Positions 56,079 through 64,000 of a stretch of DNA of 64,000 bases are shown here, piece by piece; positions within the stretch are counted from its first letter, which is position 1; each line of letters opens with the position of its first letter. The notes beneath the pieces were generated by a model. It worked only from the letters and a program-made list of their open reading frames with translations, was not told the DNA's origin and searched no databases. The DNA comes from an uncultured Oceanisphaera sp. (GTDB lineage Bacteria; Pseudomonadota; Gammaproteobacteria; Enterobacterales; Aeromonadaceae). The stretch lies in assembly GCF_947495715.1 (NCBI RefSeq), contig NZ_CANLZU010000017.1:50535-114534 (forward strand). Reading direction: 5' to 3'. The translations under genes and the position numbers were made by a program.

Positions 56079-57590
56079 TCACTCTTCGATGTTGTTAACG
56101 CCGGCCCGGTTCAGCAGAAACTGGGTCAACAGCGGTACCGGACGACCGGTGGCACCCTTGTTTTTGCCGCTGTTCCAGGCGGTACCGGCCACATCCAGGT
56201 GAGCCCAGTTGTACTTCTTGGTGAAGCGGCTGAGGAAGCAGGCGGCGGTAATGGCACCGGCCGCGCGGCCACCGATGTTGCCCATGTCGGCAAACGGGCT
56301 TTCCAGCTGTTCCTGATACTCGTCGCCCATCGGCAGGCGCCAGGCGCGATCGCCGGCCTGTTCCGAGGCATTGAGCAGCTCATGGGCCAGCGGATTGTGG
56401 TTGGCCAGCAGCGCGGAGGTATGATGACCCAGTGCTACGATGCAGGCGCCGGTCAGGGTGGCGACATCGACCACCACTTCCGGTTCGAACCGCTCGACAA
56501 AGGTCAGCGCATCGCACAGTACCAGTCGGCCTTCGGCATCGGTATTGAGCACCTCTATGGTCTGGCCGGACATGCTGGTCAGAATGTCACCGGGACGATA
56601 GGCATTGCCGTCGGGCATGTTTTCACAGCCGGCGAGAATGGCGACCACGTTCACCGGCAACTGCAGCTCGGCCAGCGCCTGCATGGTGCCCAGCACCGAG
56701 GCGGCGCCTCCCATGTCGTATTTCATTTCATCCATGCCTTCGGCGGGCTTGAGTGAAATACCGCCGGCATCGAAGGTCAGGCCCTTGCCGACCAGCGCGA
56801 TGGGACGCGCCTCGGGATCCGGGTGCCCCTTGTACTCGATGACCGACATCATGGCTTCGTTATGGGAGCCACGGGCGACGGCCAGATAGGCATTCATGCC
56901 CAGCTCGGCCATTTCTTCCTCGCCGATCACCCGGGTGCTGATGTTGTCCCAGGCGTCGGCCAGCTGGCGTGCCTGAGACGCCAGGTAGGCGGGGTTGCAT
57001 ACGTTGGGCGGCATGTTGGCCACATCCCGGCACACCTTGACGCCCCTGGCCACGGCCAGACCATGGGTAATGGCGCGTTCACCGATGGTCAGCTCCCGGC
57101 GGGTGGGCACGTTGAACACCAGCTTGCGCAGCGGGCGACGGGGTTCGGCCTTGTTGGTCTTGAACTGATCGAAGGTATAGAGGCTGGCCTTGGTGGTTTC
57201 TACCGCCTGGCGTACCTTCCAGTAGGTGTCGCGGCCCTTGACGTGCAGCTCGGTCAGAAAGCAGACGGCTTCCATCGAGCCGGTGTCGTTCAGGGTGCTG
57301 ATGGTATTGCGGATGATCTGTTTATACTGGCGCTCGTCGAGCTCTCGTTCCTTGCCGCAACCGACGAGCAGTACGCGTTCGCTCAGCACGCCGGGCACAT
57401 GGTGCAGCAACAGCATCTGGCCGGCCTTGCCTTCCAGATCGCCGCGGCGCAACAGTGAACTCAGGTAACCGTCGCTGATTTTATCCAGCTGTTCGGCGAC
57501 CGGAGACAAACGGCGGGGTTCGAATACGCCAACCACGATGCAGGCGCTGCGCTGTTTTTCGGGGCTACCACTTTTAACACTGAACTCCAT
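56079..57590 (-). CDS. pepA: Leucyl aminopeptidase PepA
   Basis: Hexameric M17 dizinc aminopeptidase; in E. coli it also binds DNA at cer and represses carAB. 503 residues, exactly the E. coli length. [29 protein letters not shown] carries the metal-binding Lys and Asp residues, and the signature NTDAEGRL is present. The ribosome site is AGGAGA. Divergent from lptF. Confidence 0.98.
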   Translation of the reverse strand: MEFSVKSGSPEKQRSACIVVGVFEPRRLSPVAEQLDKISDGYLSSLLRRGDLEGKAGQMLLLHHVPGVLSERVLLVGCGKERELDERQYKQIIRNTISTLNDTGSMEAVCFLTELHVKGRDTYWKVRQAVETTKASLYTFDQFKTNKAEPRRPLRKLVFNVPTRRELTIGERAITHGLAVARGVKVCRDVANMPPNVCNPAYLASQARQLADAWDNISTRVIGEEEMAELGMNAYLAVARGSHNEAMMSVIEYKGHPDPEARPIALVGKGLTFDAGGISLKPAEGMDEMKYDMGGAASVLGTMQALAELQLPVNVVAILAGCENMPDGNAYRPGDILTSMSGQTIEVLNTDAEGRLVLCDALTFVERFEPEVVVDVATLTGACIVALGHHTSALLANHNPLAHELLNASEQAGDRAWRLPMGDEYQEQLESPFADMGNIGGRAAGAITAACFLSRFTKKYNWAHLDVAGTAWNSGKNKGATGRPVPLLTQFLLNRAGVNNIEE

Positions 57591-57751
57591 GGATTCTCCT
57601 ACAGCTTGAAGACAATGAGCGTCAGATCAACGATAATGGTGGCCATCGCTAAAAGACGCCGAACTTCGCGTACTTAATATGCGAAAATCGTAATTTTACG
57701 CTTATTCTTAAGCGTTTCCATTAAAAAGACAAGTTTACACTGGGATTAACG

Positions 57752-58861
57752 GTGATTGCATTCCGCTATTTGTTTTGGGAAACCCTGAAGACTCAGCTGG
57801 CCGTGTTGTTCGTGCTGCTGCTGATCTTTGTCAGCCAGAATTTTATCGAGGTTTTGGGGAACGCCGCCAACGGCGAGATACCCGGCGCTCTGGTCGGTAA
57901 ACTGCTGCTGCTTAACCTGCCTGACATGGCCACGCTGATGCTGCCGATCAGCCTCTTTATCGGCATTCTGTTTGCACACGGCCGCCTGTACGCCGAAAGC
58001 GAGATGACGGTGATGCGGGCGGTGGGCATTGGCCCCGGTAAAATCATGCGCGCCACCATGATTCTGGCCTTGTTCTGGACCGGCGTTGCGCTGTTTAACT
58101 CGCTCTGGCTCACGCCCTGGTCCAAGGCGCAAGTCTATCAGTTACTGGAAGAGGTGAAGGCCGACCCGGGCTTTGCCGTGTTGCGTGAAGCACGCTTCAT
58201 GAGCCTGGACGGCGGTCGTATCGTGGCCTATGTGGAAGAGCTGGAGCCCGAAGAGGAGGGAAACCGCCTTAATCGCCTGTTTGTGGTGCAACGGGGCCAG
58301 GCCCAGCAGGATCCCAGCATAGTGGTGGCCGACGGCGGCCGTTTGCACGAGCGCAGTGGCGGTCAGTGGCTGACGCTCGAAGATGGTCGTCGCTACAGCG
58401 GAACTCCCGGTAACCGGGAGTTTGATGTGGCTGAGTTCGACGAATACAGCGCCTATATTCGTGCATCCGAGGTCGGAGAAGCGGAGCGCAAAGAAGCGTC
58501 GATAGACAGCTCCTCTCTCTGGCAGTCGGACGCATTGCTGGACAGGGTCGAGTTACAGTGGCGACTGGTGTTGCCGCTGTCGATGCTGGTGCTGACCCTG
58601 GCGGTCGTGCCGTTGGCGGTGGTGAATCCGCGCCAGGGCCGTTATGCCAAGTTGCTGCCGGCCATACTGCTGTATCTGGCTTATTTTCTGTTGCAGAGTG
58701 CCTCCCGCTCGGCGGTGGAGGGAGGGGAGCTGCCGGTGTTGCCCGGTCTCTATACGGTGCCACTGCTGTTCTTGCTGCTGGTGACGGTGCCGCTTAATTT
58801 GCTGGAAACGGCCTGGTGGAACCGAACCCGGGAAAAATTAAAACGAAACAAGGCGGCCTGA
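57752..58861 (+). CDS. lptF: LPS export permease LptF
   Basis: One of the two permeases of the LptB2FG extractor, whose ATPase is encoded at 44-769. 369 residues with six membrane helices (three at each end) around a periplasmic jellyroll domain (about 120-260). The IAFRYLFWETLKTQLAVLFVLLLIF start is family-typical. The start codon is GTG. Overlaps lptG as TGATG. Confidence 0.96.
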   Translation: MIAFRYLFWETLKTQLAVLFVLLLIFVSQNFIEVLGNAANGEIPGALVGKLLLLNLPDMATLMLPISLFIGILFAHGRLYAESEMTVMRAVGIGPGKIMRATMILALFWTGVALFNSLWLTPWSKAQVYQLLEEVKADPGFAVLREARFMSLDGGRIVAYVEELEPEEEGNRLNRLFVVQRGQAQQDPSIVVADGGRLHERSGGQWLTLEDGRRYSGTPGNREFDVAEFDEYSAYIRASEVGEAERKEASIDSSSLWQSDALLDRVELQWRLVLPLSMLVLTLAVVPLAVVNPRQGRYAKLLPAILLYLAYFLLQSASRSAVEGGELPVLPGLYTVPLLFLLLVTVPLNLLETAWWNRTREKLKRNKAA

Positions 58862-59931
58862 TGCTGACTATTCTCGATCGTTACATCGGCCGTACCGTGC
58901 TGATGTCCATGCTGTTGTGCGAACTGACGCTGGTGGGGCTGTCCGCCATTATTCGTTATGTGGAGCAGTTGCGCAGCGTGGGCGAGGGCAGCTATACCCT
59001 GCTGACGGCGTTTTATTATGTGCTGCTGTCGATGCCCAAGGAAATCGTGCTGTTCTTTCCCATCGCGGCTTTGCTGGGTGGCCTGATCGGACTGGGTCAG
59101 CTGGCCAGCAGCAGCGAGCTGGTGGTGATGCAGGCTTCCGGCAGCTCCCGTTTCAATATCGTCACCAGCGCCCTTAAAACGGCCTTGCCGCTGATGCTGA
59201 TCATCATGTTGATTGGCGAATATGCGGTGCCGACCACCAAGCTGGCGGCGGACGATCTGCGAACCCAGTCCCGCTCCAACGGGCAGGTGGTGCTGTCGGT
59301 CAACGGCGTCTGGGCCAAGGACAACGAATCCTATATCAATATCGGCCAGGCCCGGCGTGACGGCACCCTGAGTAATATCACTCTCTATTACTTCAACGAT
59401 GACATGCAACTCAGCCGTATCACTCAGGCGGCCAGTGCGACTTATCAGGATCAGCAATGGCAGCTGAACGGCGTGACCGACACCCTGTTCACCCCCGGCG
59501 TGTCCGTCGAGACCGAACAAGAGGCCGGCCGGGTCTGGCATTCCAGCCTGACGCCGGAAAAACTGGGGGTGGTGGCCATCGATCCGGGCGAATTGTCGAT
59601 GCGCGGCCTGTGGGAGTACCGAGGCTATCTGGAAGACAACGGTCAGGACAGCAGCCTCTATGAACTGGAATTCTGGCGCAAGGCACTGCAGCCGGTGATG
59701 GTGATTGCCATGATGTTGCTGGCCTCTTCCTTCGTGTTCGGCGCCTTGCGCAGCGTGACCATGGGGGCGCGACTGTTGATGGGGATTCTGTTCGGGTTCG
59801 GTTTCTATGTGGCCAACGAAGTGTTTGGCCCCATCAGCCTGGTCTATGAGGTGCCGCCGGTGATCGGGGCCCTGGGTCCCAGCCTGCTGTTTATCGGCGT
59901 GGCGCTGTTTTTGCTGAACCGCCGGGCGTAA
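58861..59931 (+). CDS. lptG: LPS export permease LptG
   Basis: Second permease of the LPS extractor. 356 residues: YIGRTVLMSMLLCELTLVGLS at the N-terminus, six helices and a periplasmic jellyroll. Start at 58861 overlaps the lptF stop; an upstream in-frame start inside lptF is rejected. Closed by a GTGAGG-type hairpin with a T-rich tail. Confidence 0.96.
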   Translation: MLTILDRYIGRTVLMSMLLCELTLVGLSAIIRYVEQLRSVGEGSYTLLTAFYYVLLSMPKEIVLFFPIAALLGGLIGLGQLASSSELVVMQASGSSRFNIVTSALKTALPLMLIIMLIGEYAVPTTKLAADDLRTQSRSNGQVVLSVNGVWAKDNESYINIGQARRDGTLSNITLYYFNDDMQLSRITQAASATYQDQQWQLNGVTDTLFTPGVSVETEQEAGRVWHSSLTPEKLGVVAIDPGELSMRGLWEYRGYLEDNGQDSSLYELEFWRKALQPVMVIAMMLLASSFVFGALRSVTMGARLLMGILFGFGFYVANEVFGPISLVYEVPPVIGALGPSLLFIGVALFLLNRRA

Positions 59932-59939
59932 CAGATATT

Positions 59940-60026
59940 GTGAGGAGTAAGGCGTGAGGGGGAAGGGCAATGAGTGTCTTCGCTGATTGTTAACCTCTCA
60001 CTCCTCACTCCTCACATGTTTTTATT
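59940..60026. repeat. GTGAGG-type inverted repeat and terminator after lptG
   Basis: Left arm GTGAGGAGTAAGGCGTGAGG (59940) pairs imperfectly with right arm CCTCTCACTCCTCACTCCTCAC (59994-60015), and GTTTTTATTT follows, so it can end lptFG transcripts and perhaps the converging RDD gene. Third copy of the family seen at 8486 and 9706. Confidence 0.75.
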
Positions 60027-60516
60027 TATCCAGCAGCTGCTTGTTCAGCTCCTTGCTCATCACCACCATTTCGCAGTCGGCGATTTTATCCTGCAGCGCC
60101 AGTCTGGTGCGCGGGTTCAGCCAGATCCAGAAGTTACCCAGCCCCAGTAGCGCAGTGACGGCGCGGATAATACATTGTGCCAGCCGCAGGCGACTGCCAT
60201 CGGTATTCTGCACCCGCAGGCGCCAGGCGCGCATGCCGATGGTCTGACCGCTGGTACGCCAGAACCAGCAATAAAAGCCCAGCGCCACAGTCAGCAGGCA
60301 CAATTGGTACAGCCGGTTGGCGCCGAGCAGCTCGGCGGTATCCTGATAGGACCCCAGTGTTATCCAACCCTGACTCAGGGCCAGCGCAGTCAGGCCGAAG
60401 AAGATAAATCCCGCCACCATCAGCAGCGATATCACCACCAGTAAATCATAAAGCCAGGCACCCAGTCGCCGCATGACACCTGCCCTGGGCAGCCCCGTAT
60501 AAGAATTCACTACCAT
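60022..60516 (-). CDS. RDD-family membrane protein
   Basis: 164 residues with three to four membrane segments (about 21-48, 71-92, and a C-terminal hydrophobic stretch near 120-138). The RDD-family features are the N-terminal GVMRRLGAWLYDLLVV (Arg and Asp) and the QTIGMRAWRLRV loop. Function is unknown; some relatives are ion-transport or stress related. Start at 60516 after GGCGGA; an in-frame upstream extension is less likely. Confidence 0.85.
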   Translation of the reverse strand: MVVNSYTGLPRAGVMRRLGAWLYDLLVVISLLMVAGFIFFGLTALALSQGWITLGSYQDTAELLGANRLYQLCLLTVALGFYCWFWRTSGQTIGMRAWRLRVQNTDGSRLRLAQCIIRAVTALLGLGNFWIWLNPRTRLALQDKIADCEMVVMSKELNKQLLDK

Positions 60517-60629
60517 TATCCGCCGTTTGCTGAAAAGTGGCCGTATTCTAGCAAATGCAGTGTCCGGGAGTAATCGATACTCGATTGCATAATTTATATG
60601 CATTCATGACGTTTGTTGTCATAATCTGC

Positions 60630-60657
60630 TTGCGGGCAGCCGGCGGATACGTATAAT
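60630..60657 (+). promoter_or_regulatory. Promoter of tRNA-Leu(CAA)
   Basis: TTGCGG, 16-base spacer, TATAAT. Transcription would start about 25 bases before the mature tRNA. The region after it, GCTCACCTAGGTGAGT, forms a short hairpin (CTCACC/GGTGAG). Confidence 0.65.
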
Positions 60658-60688
60658 GCAAACCGCTCACCTAGGTGAGTTATCAAGA

Positions 60689-60773
60689 GGCGGTGTGGTG
60701 AAATTGGTATACACGACGGATTCAAAATCCGTTGCCTTCGGGCGTGGCGGTTCAAGTCCGCCCACCGCTACCA
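60689..60773 (+). tRNA. tRNA-Leu (anticodon CAA)
   Basis: 85 bases including an encoded CCA. Anticodon stem ACGGA/TCCGT encloses loop TTCAAAA, so the anticodon is CAA (codon UUG). It has a class II variable arm (TGCCTTCGGGCG) and a T-arm with GGTTCAAGTCC. The acceptor stem GGCGGTG/CACCGCT starts with a G-U wobble instead of a Watson-Crick pair. Confidence 0.95.
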
Positions 60774-60783
60774 CTTGATAATC

Positions 60784-60808
60784 AAAACCACCCGCGAGGT
60801 GGTTTTTT
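60784..60808 (+). terminator. Terminator after tRNA-Leu(CAA)
   Basis: AACCACC, CGCGA loop, GGTGGTT followed by a T-run. Strong intrinsic terminator. The 191 bases from here to the next gene contain no ORF, only a CCCGCC-AGC-GGCGGG hairpin. Confidence 0.9.
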
Positions 60809-60999
60809 GCTTTCTGGTCTTCACCTTCCCGCTCGATACCGTGTAAAACACCCGTTTCCAGCCTATTGCCGGCGCTAATCCTGTCCTGTCCACCTATCCC
60901 TGATGACCGGTGACATGCGACCTTTCAAGGTCCATTCCCGCCAGCGGCGGGATCACGTAGAATGAGCTGTTTTTTGCATCTTACCTAGAGTGTATTGCC

Positions 61000-62346
61000 A
61001 TGTTAAAGCCCGGCCTGTTGGTTAGCGTCTCCGTTCACAGCCTTACCGAGAAAGGAGATGGCATCGCCACTCTGGAAGGGCGGCCCTTGTATATCGAAGG
61101 CGCGCTGCCCGACGAACAGGTTGAGGTGCAGCTGAATCTGGTCAAGCCCAACTTCTGTCAGGGAAGCCTGGTACGGGTACTGCAGCCTGCGGCGGCGCGG
61201 CGTGAGGACTTTTGCCGCTACACCGCCTGTGGCGGCTGCCAGCTGCGAGTGATGAACGATGAGGCTCAGCTCGAGCTGAAGCGCCGGCTGCTGGTCGATG
61301 TGTTGCAGGCCAAAGGCCTGGACTGCCCGGTGGCAAATACCCTGGGCATGAGCGAGCCCTTTCATTATCGCAACAAGGCCCAATATGCGGTAAAGCCCGG
61401 ACCCGAAGTCGGCTTCTATGCCAAACACAGCCATCAGCTGGTGGAAGTCGATGAATGTCGGGTACAGGCGCCGGTAACCACCGAGGTGGTGCAACGAACA
61501 AGAGCCTGGATGCGCCGCTGTGCCGTATCGGCCTATAACGAAGCCACTCACAGCGGCAGCGTTCGCCATATCATGGTGCGTGACGGCATTCACAGCGGTG
61601 AGCTGATGGTGGTACTGGTGGTGGCCGAAGCCCCTTCGAATGAGGCCTTGGCCCAGCTGGTAACCGAGCTTGAGTCCGTTACCGGGCTGGCCAGCCTGAT
61701 GCTGAATATCAATGCGGCTGTCGGCAATCGGGTGCTGGGGCCGGAAAACCGACTACTGTGGGGTAAAGAGCTGATCGTCGATAGCCTGGATGGACTGGAA
61801 TTTGCCATTTCTCCGCTGTCTTTCTATCAGGTCAATCCACGCCAGACCGAGGTGCTGTACCGGGAGGCGATGCGACTGGCCAAGCTGCAGGGCAATGAAG
61901 TGGTGTTCGACCTTTACTGCGGCATCGGTACCATCAGCCTGTTTATGGCCCGTCATGCCAGACAGGTGATCGGCATCGAGCTGGTGCCCGAGGCCATTGC
62001 CGACGCTCGTGCCAATGCCGAATTGAACGGTATCACCAATATCGAGTTCCATCAGGGGGCGGCAGAGCAGCTGGTGCCCCGGCTGTATGCCGAGGGCGTG
62101 ACCGCCGATGTAGTGGTGGTGGATCCGCCGCGCAAGGGCTGTGATGCGGCGCTGCTGGCGACCCTGGCCGAGATGCAGCCCGAACGGCTGGTGTACGTGT
62201 CCTGCAATCCCAAGACCCTGGCCCGGGATCTGGCCTGGTTGTGTGAGCATGGCTTCAAGCTGGAACAGGCCACACCGGTGGATATGTTCCCTCATACCAT
62301 GCATGTGGAAACGGTAGCGCTGCTGACGCGGGTAAAGGACGAGTAA
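61000..62346 (+). CDS. RumA-family 23S rRNA (uracil-5-)-methyltransferase
   Basis: AdoMet-dependent m5U methyltransferase with a TRAM domain (about 1-60), iron-sulfur Cys set (Cys72, Cys77, Cys80 in CRYTACGGC, and about Cys154), the methylase core FDLYCGIGTISLFMA, the DPPRKG loop and the catalytic Cys in VYVSCNPKTLARDL. 448 residues. The bulk reads like RlmD/RlmCD; the YRNKAQYAV and PVDMFPHTMHVETVALLTR segments resemble the single-enzyme RlmCD type more than E. coli RlmD. Which rRNA position it methylates (1939, or also 747) cannot be told, so I leave the symbol open. Confidence 0.88.
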   Translation: MLKPGLLVSVSVHSLTEKGDGIATLEGRPLYIEGALPDEQVEVQLNLVKPNFCQGSLVRVLQPAAARREDFCRYTACGGCQLRVMNDEAQLELKRRLLVDVLQAKGLDCPVANTLGMSEPFHYRNKAQYAVKPGPEVGFYAKHSHQLVEVDECRVQAPVTTEVVQRTRAWMRRCAVSAYNEATHSGSVRHIMVRDGIHSGELMVVLVVAEAPSNEALAQLVTELESVTGLASLMLNINAAVGNRVLGPENRLLWGKELIVDSLDGLEFAISPLSFYQVNPRQTEVLYREAMRLAKLQGNEVVFDLYCGIGTISLFMARHARQVIGIELVPEAIADARANAELNGITNIEFHQGAAEQLVPRLYAEGVTADVVVVDPPRKGCDAALLATLAEMQPERLVYVSCNPKTLARDLAWLCEHGFKLEQATPVDMFPHTMHVETVALLTRVKDE

Positions 62347-62350
62347 GAGA

Positions 62351-62380
62351 TTGCAATAAAAGTTAATGATAATTATTATC
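62351..62380 (+). promoter_or_regulatory. Promoter overlapped by a Fur box
   Basis: -35 TTGCAA (62351-62356), a 17-base spacer and -10 TATTAT (62374-62379). The 19 bases at 62362-62380 match the Fur consensus GATAATGATAATCATTATC at 17 of 19 positions and cover the spacer and -10. Iron-loaded Fur would block polymerase here. It drives the small membrane protein at 62409. Confidence 0.8.
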
Positions 62381-62408
62381 GATAGCAACTCGGGAGGGAG
62401 GAAGCCCT

Positions 62409-62609
62409 ATGGTGGCGCTATTGGTATCGGGTTGGTTATTGCTGTTGTGGTGGGTGCCGCATTCGGCACTTATCCTGTGGCTTAGCACAGGCTTCGCCCT
62501 GTTTGCGTTGCTGCTGTTGATGCCCTCGGTCAGCCGTCACTGGTACTGGCTGCCTGTCGGCGGGCTGGCCGGTCTGGCGGGGGTGCTGTTACCGGCTTTC
62601 GACTGGTGA
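62409..62609 (+). CDS. Small membrane protein, probably Fur-regulated
   Basis: 66 residues, almost entirely hydrophobic, with about three membrane segments (about 3-16, 20-38, 46-62) and few charges (one Arg, one Asp, two His). GGGAGG lies directly before the ATG with good spacing. I do not recognise a family. A Fur box and promoter lie 29 bases upstream, and a perfect hairpin follows the stop, so it looks like a self-contained iron-repressed unit. Confidence 0.72.
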   Translation: MVALLVSGWLLLLWWVPHSALILWLSTGFALFALLLLMPSVSRHWYWLPVGGLAGLAGVLLPAFDW

Positions 62610-62610
62610 A

Positions 62611-62643
62611 TATAGCCGGTCACGCCTGGCGGGACCGGCTATA
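62611..62643. terminator. Hairpin between converging small genes
   Basis: TATAGCCGGTC and GACCGGCTATA are perfect 11-base arms around an 11-base loop. They sit between the small membrane gene and the converging CBS gene. No T-tract, so any terminator role is weak. Confidence 0.5.
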
Positions 62644-62648
62644 TGGTG

Positions 62649-63209
62649 TCAGGACGACAGAGAATCGAAGATATTCAGAAATGTGGGAGCCTTGTTGATA
62701 TTCAACGGTATATGCAATCGTTCGGCGATATCCTCGGCCGAGATCACTCCCCGGATCTGATGACTATGCCGTTCGACAATCAGACAATAAGACTCACCAC
62801 TGTGCTGCAGGGTGGCGACCACGTCGGCGATAGTGCAACTCTGTAACTGTTGATACGCCAGGGCCTTAAGCTGCTCACGAGGGCGCATTAGATCGGACAC
62901 CAGAATTTCGTGGCGCAGATCGCCATTGGCTACCCGGCGCATGATGGTTTGACCGGATAACTGCTCAAGCCCGATTAATCCCACCAGCTTTCCTTTGCTA
63001 TCCACGACCAGTTTCAGCCGACTGTGTTCGTGTTGCATCATGGCCAGCGTATCGGATGCCGGCGTGTCGGCATCTATGATGTCGGGCGCGCTGTGTTTGA
63101 AGTCATTCACCAGCTCAAGGGCCGGTGTATTCAAATCGGCGCCATCGAAGTCGCTTGGCAGTACCAGATGATCGGTATTTTCAACCGCGTAGAGTGGCAG
63201 TGTTTTCAT
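62649..63209 (-). CDS. CBS-domain pair protein
   Basis: 186-residue soluble protein made of two CBS motifs (about 42-100 and 105-168) after a short N-terminal extension. CBS pairs usually bind adenine nucleotides and act as regulatory modules. No catalytic domain is attached. GAGGAAG lies before the ATG. No operon partner is visible; function unknown. Confidence 0.85.
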   Translation of the reverse strand: MKTLPLYAVENTDHLVLPSDFDGADLNTPALELVNDFKHSAPDIIDADTPASDTLAMMQHEHSRLKLVVDSKGKLVGLIGLEQLSGQTIMRRVANGDLRHEILVSDLMRPREQLKALAYQQLQSCTIADVVATLQHSGESYCLIVERHSHQIRGVISAEDIAERLHIPLNINKAPTFLNIFDSLSS

Positions 63210-63308
63210 TTTTTCTTCCTCGCTTTCATACAGGCTGCGTTATGGGCCTTATGAATTTCAATAGGTTACTTAATCAGACGGTGCGGCAACAGCCGGCGCC
63301 GGAATGGT

Positions 63309-63602
63309 TTAGGCGAAGAAGGCATGAGGCGGTGCACGAGGCTGGAACGCTCGGGTGACACTGAGGTTGGGAATGTCGTTTTTGCTGTTGAGCCTTTGCT
63401 CCCGGGCCGGTGCAGGATGGCTGAAGGCGGGCAAGGGCAGCCCGGAGTCGGGATCATCCTCAAGGGAAAGCGGTGGTGGCAGTCCTGTGTCGTCGCTATG
63501 GGAAGCGAGCACTGTCAAGGTCTTGCCTGCGGCGCTGATATCGGCAGCAAAAGCAGGTTGCATCAGCAGCAGCAGATATACCACACAGCACAGTTTACGC
63601 AT
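63309..63602 (-). CDS. Small putative exported protein
   Basis: 97 residues with a good Sec signal peptide (MRKLCCVVYLLLLMQPAFA, cleavage near 19) and a Pro-rich, low-complexity mature part (HSDDTGLPPPLSLEDD...GLPLPAFSHPAPAREQR). A sigma-70-type promoter lies upstream at 63638-63666. I recognise no family. The weak Shine-Dalgarno (GGTGATCC) leaves some doubt that it is translated. Confidence 0.5.
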   Translation of the reverse strand: MRKLCCVVYLLLLMQPAFAADISAAGKTLTVLASHSDDTGLPPPLSLEDDPDSGLPLPAFSHPAPAREQRLNSKNDIPNLSVTRAFQPRAPPHAFFA

Positions 63603-63637
63603 GGATCACCAGAAACAATTCATTAACATCTTTTACA

Positions 63638-63666
63638 ATAATGTCGCCAGCAGAGCTGTATTGCAA
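63638..63666 (-). promoter_or_regulatory. Promoter upstream of the small exported protein
   Basis: On the minus strand: TTGCAA, 17-base spacer, CATTAT. A start near 63631 would give a leader of about 29 bases before the ATG at 63602. It could alternatively be read-through-independent transcription after the tRNA-Leu genes. Confidence 0.5.
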
Positions 63667-63764
63667 TAGTATTGATGTTAATTTTGCGATCGGCCGCAGA
63701 GTGCGAAGAAATAAACTGGATAGGGAAATGCAGAAGAGAAGTTTCGGAGAAATATTAACAATCG

Positions 63765-63850
63765 TGGTGCGAAGGGGGGGACTTGAACCCCCACGTCCAT
63801 AGGACACTAACACCTGAAGCTAGCGCGTCTACCAATTCCGCCACCCTCGC
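63765..63850 (-). tRNA. tRNA-Leu (anticodon CAG)
   Basis: 86 bases with encoded CCA. Anticodon stem CTAGC/GTTAG with loop TTCAGGT gives CAG (codon CUG). Variable arm GTCC-TAT-GGAC, T-arm GGTTCAAGTCC, acceptor GCGAGGG/CCTTCGC with a G-T wobble at position 5. Closely like E. coli leuPQTVW. Confidence 0.97.
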
Positions 63851-63923
63851 ATACCTGATTGTTCGGCTATTTGAGATGAGCCACCATCTTTTTATCTGAG
63901 TATATTAACAGACCCTGGGAGTC

Positions 63924-64000
63924 TGGTGCGAAGGGGGGGACTTGAACCCCCACATCCATAGGACACTAACACCTGAAGCTAGCGCGTCTACCAATTCCGC
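63924..64000 (-). tRNA. tRNA-Leu (anticodon CAG), cut by window end
   Basis: Second copy 74 bases further on, in the same orientation. 77 of an expected 86 bases are visible; the 5-prime end lies beyond the window. It differs from the first copy at one visible base, in the variable arm (GGAT instead of GGAC), changing a G-C to a G-U pair. Confidence 0.93.

Overview
The window looks like a chromosomal core segment of a GC-rich gammaproteobacterium. The gene order (lpt/kds, mla, murA, degS-degQ, zapE, rplM-rpsI, petABC, sspAB, rnpB, complete dcw cluster, lpxC, secA; then rraB ... valS-holC-pepA-lptF-lptG) resembles Vibrionales/Aeromonadales. The cytochrome bc1 operon next to sspAB rules out E. 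coli-type Enterobacteriaceae. My best guess is a marine Aeromonadales relative (Oceanimonas/Oceanisphaera/Zobellella type), inferred from synteny only.

Region 1 (1-8.5 kb) is envelope biogenesis. lptB-lptA-lptC-kdsC-kdsD run leftward (LPS transport and KDO synthesis). mlaFEDCB-ibaG-murA run rightward (outer-membrane lipid asymmetry, BolA-type iron/acid factor, first peptidoglycan step). A 608-bp gene-free gap between them holds a dense set of nested inverted repeats. Region 2 (8.5-22.4 kb) has the periplasmic proteases degS and degQ, the division ATPase zapE, ribosomal proteins L13/S9, the bc1 complex, sspAB, a leftward lpoA-yraN-diaA-dolP operon, rsmI and the RNase P RNA. Region 3 (22.5-43.9 kb) is the division and cell wall cluster from mraZ to ftsZ, then lpxC, an M23-type membrane protein where E. 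coli has secM, and secA. An unusually readable mraZ promoter carries TGG repeats at about 10-bp intervals.

Region 4 (44-52.7 kb) is more accessory: a transmembrane chemoreceptor, plsC, rraB, a YjgM-like acetyltransferase, a DUF6351-type hydrolase, a small membrane protein, a glycine-zipper lipoprotein, a CAP-domain protein and a BdlA-like double-PAS chemoreceptor. Region 5 (52.7-64 kb) is valS-holC-pepA facing lptF-lptG, an RDD protein, tRNA-Leu(CAA), a RumA-family rRNA methyltransferase, a small membrane protein behind a near-perfect Fur box, a CBS-domain protein, a small secreted protein and two tRNA-Leu(CAG) genes (the last cut by the window end).

Most of the window is conserved housekeeping sequence and I found no convincing new defence or mobile system. 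The best leads are the Fur-controlled 66-residue membrane protein (62.4 kb), a family of GTGAGG-type hairpin repeats at three gene ends (8.5, 9.7 and 60 kb), the folded repeat block at 3.5 kb, two symmetric operator-like palindromes before rplM, and the secM replacement upstream of secA. All starts were chosen by reading ribosome binding sites and family N-termini; no database search was run.
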